Below are positions 24,043 to 31,982 of a stretch of 49,935 nucleotides of DNA, in pieces (the first letter of the stretch is position 1; each line of letters begins with the position of its first letter). Location of the stretch: assembly GCA_021819525.1 (NCBI GenBank), contig JAKAQW010000005.1, positions 1-49,935 of the forward strand, given 5' to 3'. The notes under the pieces are model-generated. The model did no database searches. It was given only the letters and a program-made list of their open reading frames with translations, and was not told where the DNA came from. The position numbers were made by a program, and so were the translations under genes. The DNA is from Actinomycetes bacterium. Lineage in GTDB: Bacteria > Actinomycetota > Acidimicrobiia > Acidimicrobiales > UBA8190.

Positions 24043-25047
24043 TCACCGTCTCGACAGCGCCGGTACGACGTCCGCCGCGTAGGCGGCCAGGGTGGCGTCC
24101 GCGTCGTCGTGCATGAGGTAGACGGCGAAGTGGTCGACGCCGATGTCCTCGAGCTGCCGCAGCTTGGCCCGATGCTGCTGCGCTGTGCCGAGCACGCAGA
24201 AGCGGTCGACGATGTCGTCGGGCACGAACTCGGTGTCGGGGTTCCCTGCGCGGCCGTGGTGGGCGTAGTCGTAGCCCGATCGCGCCTCGATGTAGGCGGT
24301 GAGCTCGCCGGGCACTGCCCCGGACTCCTTCCCGTAGCGGCTGACGAGGTCGGCGACGTGGTTCCCCACCATGCCGCCGAACCACCGGACCTGGTCCCGC
24401 TGGTGGGCGATGTCGTCGCCCACGTACGCCGGCGCTGCCGCGCAGATCGTGACCGACGCCGGGTCCCGGCCGGCCGCCTCGGCAGCCGCGCGCACTTTGC
24501 CGACCGCCCACTCGATCACGAAGGGATCGGCGATCTGCAGGATCAACCCGTCGGCCTCCCGGCCAGCCACCTCGAGCGCCTTTGGCCCGTACGCTGCCAT
24601 CCATACCGGGAGCTCACCGTCGCGCACCCACGGCATGCGCACGGCCTGGCCGTGGAGCTCGACCTCTCTCCCCGCCGCGAGATCGCGGATCACCCTGATG
24701 GCCCCGGCCACCTCGTCGAGGGTCGTCGGCTTGCCGCCGATCACCCGGACCGCCGAGTCGCCGCGGCCGATGCCGCAGATGGTCCGGTTGCCGAACATGT
24801 CGTTCAACGTGGCGAACGACGAGGCGGTCACCGTCCAGTCTCGGGACCGGGGGTTGGTGACCATGGTGCCGACGTGCACCCGCTGGGTAGCAGCCAGGAT
24901 CCGGCTGTAGATGACGAACGGCTCCTGCCACAGCACCGGCGAGTCGAACGTCCACACCGAGTCGAAGCCGCCCTGCTCGGCCTTCTGGGCCAGCGCCACC
25001 AGCCGGTCCGCAGGGGGATCGGTCTGCAGGACCAGGCCGAACCTCAC
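24043..25047 (-). CDS. LLM-class F420-dependent oxidoreductase (TIGR03842-like)
   Basis: 334 aa, luciferase-like TIM barrel. RFGLVLQTDPPADRLVALAQ, FDSVWTFDSPVLWQEPF, and the F420-site region GTMVTNPRSRDWTVTASSFA with GRGDSAVRVIGGKPTTLDE are typical of the group commonly found beside dihydropyrimidinase genes. The GTG start overlaps the dihydropyrimidinase stop (GTGA). It may perform a redox step on a pyrimidine/hydantoin intermediate or substitute for a missing dehydrogenase; that is inference. It is last in the operon. Confidence 0.85.
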   Translation of the reverse strand: MRFGLVLQTDPPADRLVALAQKAEQGGFDSVWTFDSPVLWQEPFVIYSRILAATQRVHVGTMVTNPRSRDWTVTASSFATLNDMFGNRTICGIGRGDSAVRVIGGKPTTLDEVAGAIRVIRDLAAGREVELHGQAVRMPWVRDGELPVWMAAYGPKALEVAGREADGLILQIADPFVIEWAVGKVRAAAEAAGRDPASVTICAAAPAYVGDDIAHQRDQVRWFGGMVGNHVADLVSRYGKESGAVPGELTAYIEARSGYDYAHHGRAGNPDTEFVPDDIVDRFCVLGTAQQHRAKLRQLEDIGVDHFAVYLMHDDADATLAAYAADVVPALSRR

Positions 25048-26513
25048 CGCAGCACCTCCGAGCTGGCGTCTCGGAGGGAAGCAGGCCGGGCAGGTGCAGG
25101 AACCTCCAGGCCGGCGAACGGGGTGCGGGGCACGAACCGTCCCCGTCCGGGGCGGCCCCGGTAGCTCCCGTCTCGCAGCACGATCTCGCCTCGGGCGATG
25201 ACGGTGTCCACCGCACCGGTGACGGCCATGGCCTCGTAGGCCGAGTAGTCCACCGCCATGTGGTGGCTCGCCGCGCCGAGCACCTGGTGGCGGCCCGGGT
25301 CGTAGACCACGATGTCCGCATCCGCGCCCGGCAGCAGGGAGCCTTTGCGGGGGTAGAGGCCGAAGAGCCGGGCTGGTGCCGTCGAGGTGAGCTCCACCCA
25401 GCGTTCGGCGGTGATGCGCCCGGTCACGACCCCCTGGTGGATGAGGTCCATGCGATGCTCCACCCCGGGCAACCCGTTCGGGATCTTCGAGAAGTCCCCG
25501 CGTCCGAGCTCTTTCTGGCCCTTGAAGCAGAACGGGCAGTGGTCGGTGGCCACCACCGACAGGTCGTCGGTGCCGAGCCCGCACCACAAGGCGTCGTGGT
25601 GGTGCCGGGGGCGGATCGGCGGCGAGCACACGTACTTCGCGCCCTCGAGTCCCGGGCCGGCCATGAGCTCGTCGCCGAGGAACAGGTACTGGGGACAGGT
25701 CTCGGCGAACACCGCCTGGCCACGGTCGCGTGCCGCTCGCACCTCGGCGAGCGCCTCGATGGCCGAGAGGTGGACGATGTAGAGCGCGCAGCCGGCCACC
25801 TGCGCGAGCACGATGGCTCGGTGAGTGGCCTCTCCTTCGAGCGTAGGAGGCCGGGTCTCACCGTGGAAGCGGGGGTCGCCGTGCCCGGCAGCGAGTGCCT
25901 GGGCGACCAGCACGTCGATGGCGATGCCGTTCTCGGCGTGCATCATGATGGTGGCGCCGCTGTCCGCGGCACGCTGCATCGCGCGGAGGATCTGCCCGTC
26001 GTCTGAGTAGAACACCCCCGGGTAGGCCATGAACAGCTTGAAGCTCGTGACCCCGTCCTCCACCAGCTGGCCCATCTCCGCCAATGTCTCGTCGGTGACC
26101 TCGGAGAGGATCATGTGGAAGCCGAAGTCGACGGCACAGGCCCCCTCGGCACGGCCCATCCAGGTGTCGAACCCCTCGCGCAGCGTGCCGCCGCGAGGTG
26201 CGATGGCGAAGTCCACGATGGTGGTCGTCCCTCCCCACACCGCTGCCTCGGTACCCGTCGCGAAGGTGTCCGAGGAGAACGTCCCGCCGAAGGGCATCTC
26301 CATGTGGGTGTGGACGTCGATGCCGCCGGGGACGACCAGCTTGCCCGAGGCGTCCACCCGCTCGAGGGGTCCCGCGCCGTCGCTGCCCGCCGATGCCGGC
26401 GCCGTGCCCGGCGCCAGCAAAGCGACGATCTGCTCCCCTTCGACCAAGACGTCTGCTTCGATGCTGCCGCTCGCGGTGACGACCGTGCCGTGCTCGATCA
26501 CGATGGTGCTCAT
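25044..26513 (-). CDS. Dihydropyrimidinase / hydantoinase
   Basis: 489 aa. Opens dihydrouracil or dihydrothymine rings to N-carbamoyl-beta-amino acids. The amidohydrolase fold shows the metal His pair in GIDVHTHMEMPFGG, the carbamylated lysine in DGVTSFKLFMAYPG, IMMHAENG, a later His in IVHLSAIEAL, and VATDHCPF for the metal Asp. ATG at 26513 overlaps the beta-ureidopropionase stop (ATGA), so the two sequential enzymes are co-translated. A specific gene symbol (hydA/pydB/dht) is not assigned because substrate preference cannot be seen. Confidence 0.92.
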   Translation of the reverse strand: MSTIVIEHGTVVTASGSIEADVLVEGEQIVALLAPGTAPASAGSDGAGPLERVDASGKLVVPGGIDVHTHMEMPFGGTFSSDTFATGTEAAVWGGTTTIVDFAIAPRGGTLREGFDTWMGRAEGACAVDFGFHMILSEVTDETLAEMGQLVEDGVTSFKLFMAYPGVFYSDDGQILRAMQRAADSGATIMMHAENGIAIDVLVAQALAAGHGDPRFHGETRPPTLEGEATHRAIVLAQVAGCALYIVHLSAIEALAEVRAARDRGQAVFAETCPQYLFLGDELMAGPGLEGAKYVCSPPIRPRHHHDALWCGLGTDDLSVVATDHCPFCFKGQKELGRGDFSKIPNGLPGVEHRMDLIHQGVVTGRITAERWVELTSTAPARLFGLYPRKGSLLPGADADIVVYDPGRHQVLGAASHHMAVDYSAYEAMAVTGAVDTVIARGEIVLRDGSYRGRPGRGRFVPRTPFAGLEVPAPARPASLRDASSEVLR

Positions 26514-27355
26514 GGCGCCACCAGCGACCCGTACGCGTCGGGACGGCGGTCGCGGTAGAACGCCCACAGCTGGCGCACTTCCTGCAGCACGTCGAGGTCC
26601 AGGTCCCGCACGACCACCTCCTCGTCGTCGCCCGAGGCGGCCTCACCGACCGTCTGGCCTCGCGGGTCGACGAAGTAGGACCCGCCGTAGAAGTCGTTGT
26701 CGCCGAGCGGCTCCACCCCCACCCGGTTGATGGCTCCGACGAAGTACTCGTTGGCCACCGCGGCAGCGGGCTGCTCGAGGTTCCACAGGTAGGCCGAGAG
26801 GCCCCGGCTGGTGGCCGACGGGTTGAACACGATCTGCGCGCCGGCAAGGCCGAGCGCGCGCCATCCTTCGGGGAAGTGCCGGTCGTAGCAGATGTAGACC
26901 CCGATCCGGCCCACCGCCGTGTCGAACACCGGGTAGCCCAAGTTGCCGGGCCGGAAGTAGTACTTCTCCCAGAACCCGTGGACTTGGGGGATGTGGGTCT
27001 TGCGGTACTTGCCGAGATAGCGGCCGTCTGCGTCGATGACCAGGGCGGTGTTGTAGTAGACGCCGGGCTGGTCCTCCTCGTAGATGGGGGCGATGACCAC
27101 CATGCCGCTCTGGCGGGCCAGCTCGATCATCTTCTGCGTGGTCGGCCCCGGCACAGGCTCCGCGTAGCCGTAGTACTGCGGATCCTGCACCTGGCAGAAG
27201 TACGGGCCGTAGAACAATTCCTGGAAGCAGAGGATCTGCGCCCCCTGGGAGGCCGCCTCTCTGGCCAGGATCACGCTGGAGTCGATCATGGACTCCTTGT
27301 CCCCGGTCCACTTCGCCTGGACCAGTGCAGCTCTCACGATGTGTGCCACGTCCAC
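26510..27355 (-). CDS. Beta-ureidopropionase-type carbamoyl amidohydrolase (nitrilase superfamily)
   Basis: 281 aa. Hydrolyses N-carbamoyl-beta-alanine to beta-alanine, CO2 and ammonia. The Glu-Lys-Cys triad is visible: Glu in ILCFQELFYGPYF, Lys in GKYRKTHIP, Cys in VYICYDRHFPEGWR. GTG start 27355. Directly upstream and overlapping the dihydropyrimidinase. The 131-bp spacer to the dehydrogenase gene carries only degenerate CCCTCGCCGCCGG repeats. Confidence 0.9.
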   Translation of the reverse strand: MDVAHIVRAALVQAKWTGDKESMIDSSVILAREAASQGAQILCFQELFYGPYFCQVQDPQYYGYAEPVPGPTTQKMIELARQSGMVVIAPIYEEDQPGVYYNTALVIDADGRYLGKYRKTHIPQVHGFWEKYYFRPGNLGYPVFDTAVGRIGVYICYDRHFPEGWRALGLAGAQIVFNPSATSRGLSAYLWNLEQPAAAVANEYFVGAINRVGVEPLGDNDFYGGSYFVDPRGQTVGEAASGDDEEVVVRDLDLDVLQEVRQLWAFYRDRRPDAYGSLVAP

Positions 27356-27486
27356 CCTCCTCGTGCTCGTGCTGTCTCTGTGCTCTTCGCCGCCGGACCG
27401 CCCCTCGCCTTCACGCCGCCCTCGCCGCCGGTGTGCTCCTCGCCATCAGGCTGCCCTCGCCGCCGGGCTGGTGCGCGGCACCGGGC

Positions 27487-28971
27487 TCACTGGTTCGTCG
27501 GGAAGCTCAAAGAGCCCCGGTGCGCCAGCGGCCGGGCGGTGACCTTCTTCGCCCGGGTGTAGAACCGCACCCCGTCGGGCCCGTAGATGTCGTGGTCGCC
27601 GAAGATCGACGCCCCCCACCCGCCGAAGCCGTAGTAGGCCATCGGCACGGGGATGGGGACGTTCACCCCGACCATGCCCGCCTCGACCTCGACCTCGAAG
27701 CGCCGCGCCGCGGCCATGTCGTTGGTGAAGATGGCAGCACCGTTGCCGTAGGGGTTGGCGTTCACGAGCGCGATGGCCTCGTCCAACGACCCGACCGACA
27801 TGACGCACAGCACCGGACCGAAGATCTCGTCGCGGTAGATCGTCATGTCCGGGCGCACGCCGTCGAACAGCGTCGGCCCCAGCCAGAACCCTGCGGGGTC
27901 ACCACCGTGGCCGTGCTGGCGCCCGTCGAGCACGAGCTGGGCCCCGGCCTGCACTCCGGCCTCGACATAGCCTCGGACCTTGTCGAGATGGGCTCGGGTG
28001 ACCAGTGGCCCCATCTCCGATGCCGGGGCGTCGCCGGGTCCGACCACGAGGCGGGCACCGCGGTCTGCGACCTTCTCCACGAGGGCGTCGGTGCCATCTC
28101 CGACCACCACGGCCACCGACACCGCCATGCACCGCTCACCAGCGGACCCGTACGCCGAGTTCACCAAGGCGTCGGCGACCACGTCGGGATCCGCGTCGCC
28201 CATGACCACCAGGTGGTTCTTCGCCCCACCGAGGGCCTGCACCCGCTTGCCGGCTGCAGACGCGTGCTGGTAGATGGCGCGTGCCACCGGAGTGGAGCCC
28301 ACGAAGCTCACCGCCTGCACCTGCGGGTGAGCCACGACGGCGTCCACCGCCTCCTTGTCGCCGTGGACCACCTGGAGCACCCCCTCTGGCAGGCCGGCGT
28401 CGGCCCACCGTTCGGCCAGCCACACCGACGCCGACGGGTCGCGCTCGGAGGGCTTCAAGACGAAGCTGTTGCCACAGGCGATGGCCAGCGGCGCCATCCA
28501 CAGCGGCACCATCGCCGGGAAGTTGAACGGGGTGATGCCGGCCACCACACCGAGCGGCTGGCGCAGCGTGTAGGCGTCGACGCCGGTGGACACGTCCACG
28601 GAGTGGTCCGCTTTCAGCAGCTCCGCTACCCCGCAGGCGAACTCCACGACCTCGAGCCCTCTGGCCACCTCACCTGCAGCGTCGCTGCGCACCTTGCCGT
28701 GCTCAGCGGTCACGATGGCCGCCAGCTCGCCAGCACCGTCGTCGAGGAGCTGGCGGAACCGGAACAGCACTGCCATTCGCCGGGTGAGCGACATCCGGCC
28801 CCACTGCACCCCGGCAGCGGCCGCACCCTTGACGGCCCGGTCGACCACGGCCGCCGTGGCCATCTCGACTTCGGCCACCTGGCGTCCGGTGGCAGGGTCG
28901 AACACCGCTCCGGTGCGCGCCCCCGAGGCATCTGCGGCCTTGCCGTCGATCCAGTGCGTGATGTGCCTCAT
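27487..28971 (-). CDS. mmsA: CoA-acylating (methyl)malonate-semialdehyde dehydrogenase
   Basis: 494 aa aldehyde dehydrogenase of the MmsA type. N-terminus HITHWIDGKAADASG, PFNFPAMVPLWMAPLAIACG typical of this subfamily, catalytic Cys in YGSAGERCMAVS, and C-terminal YYGFGGWGASIFGD. In this operon it would convert malonate semialdehyde, made from beta-alanine, to acetyl-CoA, or methylmalonate semialdehyde (thymine route) to propionyl-CoA. ATG 28971 overlaps the aminotransferase stop (ATGA). Confidence 0.92.
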   Translation of the reverse strand: MRHITHWIDGKAADASGARTGAVFDPATGRQVAEVEMATAAVVDRAVKGAAAAGVQWGRMSLTRRMAVLFRFRQLLDDGAGELAAIVTAEHGKVRSDAAGEVARGLEVVEFACGVAELLKADHSVDVSTGVDAYTLRQPLGVVAGITPFNFPAMVPLWMAPLAIACGNSFVLKPSERDPSASVWLAERWADAGLPEGVLQVVHGDKEAVDAVVAHPQVQAVSFVGSTPVARAIYQHASAAGKRVQALGGAKNHLVVMGDADPDVVADALVNSAYGSAGERCMAVSVAVVVGDGTDALVEKVADRGARLVVGPGDAPASEMGPLVTRAHLDKVRGYVEAGVQAGAQLVLDGRQHGHGGDPAGFWLGPTLFDGVRPDMTIYRDEIFGPVLCVMSVGSLDEAIALVNANPYGNGAAIFTNDMAAARRFEVEVEAGMVGVNVPIPVPMAYYGFGGWGASIFGDHDIYGPDGVRFYTRAKKVTARPLAHRGSLSFPTNQ

Positions 28972-30281
28972 CGGTTCGATCCTCTCACTTGGTGGTCGAC
29001 GGTGCTCAAGGCAGCCACCAGGCGCTCGGTGCCGTCCTGCGCGTCCGCGCCGGTGATCGCCATCGGCGGCGAGATCCGAAGCACGTTGCCGTACAAGCCG
29101 CCTTTGCCGACCAGGAGGCCGTTCTCCTTGGCCTGCTGGAGGACGGCACTGGCCGCCTCGGCGAGGGGCGTGGTCGTGCCCGGCTCCACCAGCTCGACCC
29201 CGATCATGAGCCCTTTGCCCCGGACGTCTCCCACCGTAGGCAGGCCGGCAGCCGCCTCGCGCAGGCGCTGGCGGATCCGACCCCCGACCGCCAGGGCGTT
29301 CGCCTGCAGGTCGTGCTCCAAGATGTACTCGAGCGTCGCCAGGGCGCCGGCCGTGGACAGCGGGTTGCCGCCGAAGGTGGAGATGGAGCTCGATGCGAAG
29401 GAGTCCACCACCGCCCCCCGGCCCACCACCCCGCCGATGGCGAGCCCGTTGCCGAGCCCTTTGGCGAAGGTCAGCAGGTCGGGCTCCACCCCGTGGGCCT
29501 GGTAGCCCCAGAAGTGCTCGCCGGTGCGCCCCCACCCGGTCTGGACCTCGTCGGAGACGTACAAGATCCCATGCTCGGCCAGCACGGCTTGGAGCGCGCC
29601 GAAGAACCCGTCAGGGGGGACGACGAACCCCCCGACGCCCTGCACCGGCTCGGCGATGAGGCAGGCGACGTCACCCGCGGTGGTCGTCTCGATCACCTCC
29701 GCCAGGTCGCTGGCGGCCACCTCGCACATCTGCTCGTCGCTCATCGAGGCGAGCATGCCGCGAAGGCGCTCGCCGTTGTGGATCCAGCTCACCGACAGCG
29801 GCGCGAACGACGACGGCGACCAGGAGCGGTTCCCGGTCACCCCGACCGCCGCGAACGAGCGGCCGTGGTAGCTGTTGCGCAGAGCCAGCACCTGGTTCGA
29901 ACGTCGGGCGGTGCAGCACATCATGAGGGCGGCGTCTATCGCCTCGGTGCCCGAGCTCACGAAGAACACCTTGGCATCGGGGATCCCCGACAGTGCGGCG
30001 ATCTTCTCGGCCAGCTCCACCATGGGGCGGATGAGGTAGAGGGTCGACGAGTGGACCATCTTCCCGGCCTGGTCCCGCACTGCCTCGACGACCTCGTCGA
30101 CGCCGTAGCCGATGCTGGTGGTCAAGATGCCACCGAAGAAGTCGAGGTACGAGCGTCCGTCCGCGTCCGTGACCCAGCAGTCCTTGCCCGAGACGAGCTC
30201 GATCGGCTCGTCGTAGTAGAGACCCATCCACGTCGGCATCACCCGGCGGTGACGCTCCAGCAACTCCGCATGTCGGCTCAC
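28968..30281 (-). CDS. Class-III aminotransferase, probable beta-alanine aminotransferase
   Basis: 437 aa, PLP-dependent. LDFFGGILTTSIGY, FFVSSGTEAIDAALMMC for PLP-phosphate binding, LYVSDEVQTGWGRTG with the PLP-contacting Asp, and the Schiff-base Lys in LLTFAKGLGNGLAIGG. It is most like alanine-glyoxylate/AGXT2-type enzymes. The neighbours suggest beta-alanine or 3-aminoisobutyrate as donor, giving the semialdehyde for the next enzyme. GTG 30281 follows AAGGAAG. First gene of the operon. Confidence 0.88.
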   Translation of the reverse strand: MSRHAELLERHRRVMPTWMGLYYDEPIELVSGKDCWVTDADGRSYLDFFGGILTTSIGYGVDEVVEAVRDQAGKMVHSSTLYLIRPMVELAEKIAALSGIPDAKVFFVSSGTEAIDAALMMCCTARRSNQVLALRNSYHGRSFAAVGVTGNRSWSPSSFAPLSVSWIHNGERLRGMLASMSDEQMCEVAASDLAEVIETTTAGDVACLIAEPVQGVGGFVVPPDGFFGALQAVLAEHGILYVSDEVQTGWGRTGEHFWGYQAHGVEPDLLTFAKGLGNGLAIGGVVGRGAVVDSFASSSISTFGGNPLSTAGALATLEYILEHDLQANALAVGGRIRQRLREAAAGLPTVGDVRGKGLMIGVELVEPGTTTPLAEAASAVLQQAKENGLLVGKGGLYGNVLRISPPMAITGADAQDGTERLVAALSTVDHQVRGSNR

Positions 30282-30499
30282 GGCATCACTTCCTTTGCTC
30301 GGCTCACAGCGGTGCCCGGGTCGGGCGGGCGCATGTCGAAGACGAGCCGCCCGGGTCCCGGCCGCTCCCGTGAGCACAGTGGGCGCTGCCCGGAATGCGA
30401 CGGCGCTCGGCTCGACGGGGCGATGCCACCAAGTATCGGCACTGCCCGCGTCGCCCACAAGTGTCGATCTGCATGCGATTCGAGCTTCCGAACGACACT

Positions 30500-30700
30500 G
30501 TGTTGCCTGGTGGGCCTGTGTTGCCTGGTGGGCCTGTGTTGCCTGGTGGGCCTGTGCTGCCTGGTGGGCCTGTGCTGCCTGGTGGGCCGGTGTTGCCTGG
30601 TGGGCCGGTGTTGCCTGGTGGGCCGGTGTTGCCTGGTGGGGCTGCCTGGTGGGGCTGCCTGGTGGGCCTGCCTGGTGGGCCTGTGCTGCCTGGTGGGCAC
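30500..30700. repeat. 18-bp minisatellite (12 copies of a GCCTGGTGGG core)
   Basis: GCCTGGTGGG recurs at 30505, 30523, 30541, 30559, 30577, 30595, 30613 and 30631 (exact 18-bp spacing), then at 13-bp spacing (30644, 30657, 30670) and finally at 30688. It lies in the 537-bp spacer between the ABC permease and the aminotransferase. Open frames through it encode collagen-like Gly-Pro-Pro or Leu-Pro-Gly-Gly repeats but have no supporting start or bias; I take it as non-coding. No gene was seen in 30282-30818. Confidence 0.85.
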
Positions 30701-30725
30701 CTGGGCACCGCGGTACCGCCAGGCT

Positions 30726-30791
30726 CGCCGCCCGGTCGCCGCGTGCGGCACGCCGGGCAGCGTCGGGGCACGAGCGCCGCGCCAGGCGCGC
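30726..30791 (+). repeat. 66-bp direct repeat, copy A
   Basis: Matches 35436-35501 at 64 of 66 positions in the same orientation, with unrelated sequence outside. It contains small inverted repeats (GCGCC/GGCGC). It lies 28 bp beyond the 3' end of the ABC permease gene, so the two copies bracket the whole transporter operon. Confidence 0.8.
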
Positions 30792-30818
30792 TCTGGCCGC
30801 CGGAGGGTCGGGTCGCTC

Positions 30819-31865
30819 TCAAATGATCTCCTGGCTGGCCCTGCGACGGGACAGCTGGGCGAAGGCGACGGCGACGATGAGCGCCCCGCCGTAGAAGACG
30901 TCTTGCACCCAGCTCTGGATGCCGAGAATGGCTAGGCCGGTGACACCGGTCACCAAGAAGTAGGCCGCCACCAGCGTCCCCCAGGCGTTGAAGCGGCCAG
31001 GGGTGATGGTCGTACCGCCCAAGAAGGCCGCCGCGTAGGCAGGAAGCAGGAAATCGCTCCCTGCCGTCGGGTTCGCCGCACCTGACGTGCCGGCGAAGAG
31101 GATGCCGGCCAGAGCGGCCAGCACGCCTGCGACCACCAGTGCGCCGACCCGCATCCGCTCCACCCGGACGCCGCTCAGCCGAGCCACCTCCCGACCACTT
31201 CCCACGAACAGCAGGCGGCGGCCGAGCGTCGTGTGCTCGAAGACGTACCAGACACCGATACAGACGATCACGGCGTAGTAGAACTCCAGTGGGATGCCGA
31301 GGAAGCGGTCTGTGACCACAACGTCGATCAACCCCGGCGAGATACCTGCATAGGTCTGGTCGCCGCTGATCAGCAAGGTGATCCCGAGCAGCAGCGTCCC
31401 CATGCCGAGGGTGACGATGAAGGGGTTGATGCCGAACACACGTACGAAGAAGCCATTGGTCAGCCCGACCCCGACACCGACCGCCAACGCGATCGCCACG
31501 GCGATCCAGATCTCGATGCCACCTCCGCCGTTCAACCGGCCGATGATCATCGAGGACAGCGTCAGGGTGCCCGCGACCGACAGGTCGTAATCTCCAGCGC
31601 GCAGCGGAACGAGGAGCCCCAACGTGACTACCACAAGCACCGCCTGCGATCCGAAGATGCTGCCGAAGGTGCCGATCGTCGGGAAGACCGCAGGGCGCAA
31701 GATGGTGAAGATCAGGACCACCACACCGAAAGCCAGTGGCACCGACGCCCTGCCCAGCCAGTCGCCGGCCACCTCACTTCGAGGACGCGACGTCACTGCG
31801 GCCCGGGCTCCGCTGTCACCGCCCGGCGCCGCCTGGGGCTCGGGCTGCTGGGTATCGACTACCAT
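30819..31865 (-). CDS. ABC transporter permease (RbsC-like)
   Basis: 348 aa, BPD_transp_2 family, with about 8-10 membrane spans after a ~35-residue hydrophilic N-terminus. [20 protein letters not shown] and [19 protein letters not shown] are characteristic of ribose/simple-sugar permeases, as is the late [23 protein letters not shown] 31865 is preceded by GAGGAG. It pairs with the ATPase and binding protein upstream on the same strand. Substrate likely a sugar or nucleoside-like compound; not determinable. Confidence 0.9.
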   Translation of the reverse strand: MVVDTQQPEPQAAPGGDSGARAAVTSRPRSEVAGDWLGRASVPLAFGVVVLIFTILRPAVFPTIGTFGSIFGSQAVLVVVTLGLLVPLRAGDYDLSVAGTLTLSSMIIGRLNGGGGIEIWIAVAIALAVGVGVGLTNGFFVRVFGINPFIVTLGMGTLLLGITLLISGDQTYAGISPGLIDVVVTDRFLGIPLEFYYAVIVCIGVWYVFEHTTLGRRLLFVGSGREVARLSGVRVERMRVGALVVAGVLAALAGILFAGTSGAANPTAGSDFLLPAYAAAFLGGTTITPGRFNAWGTLVAAYFLVTGVTGLAILGIQSWVQDVFYGGALIVAVAFAQLSRRRASQEII

Positions 31866-31982
31866 CGCTCGCTCCTCGTCTTCTCGCCCGTCGTAGGTGG
31901 GCATCTGTGCTCGCGGCCCGCTCGGGTGGACACGCCTCTTCGTGCAGGACCTCACCGCCGGTTCTTCTTACCGTCGATCGGC

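Noticed and set aside
30278-30822. Collagen-like (Gly-Pro-Pro) and Leu-Pro-Gly-Gly open frames across the minisatellite
   Set aside because: They arise from the 18-bp repeat on both strands, have no ribosome-binding site or conserved start and lose periodic codon bias outside the repeat.
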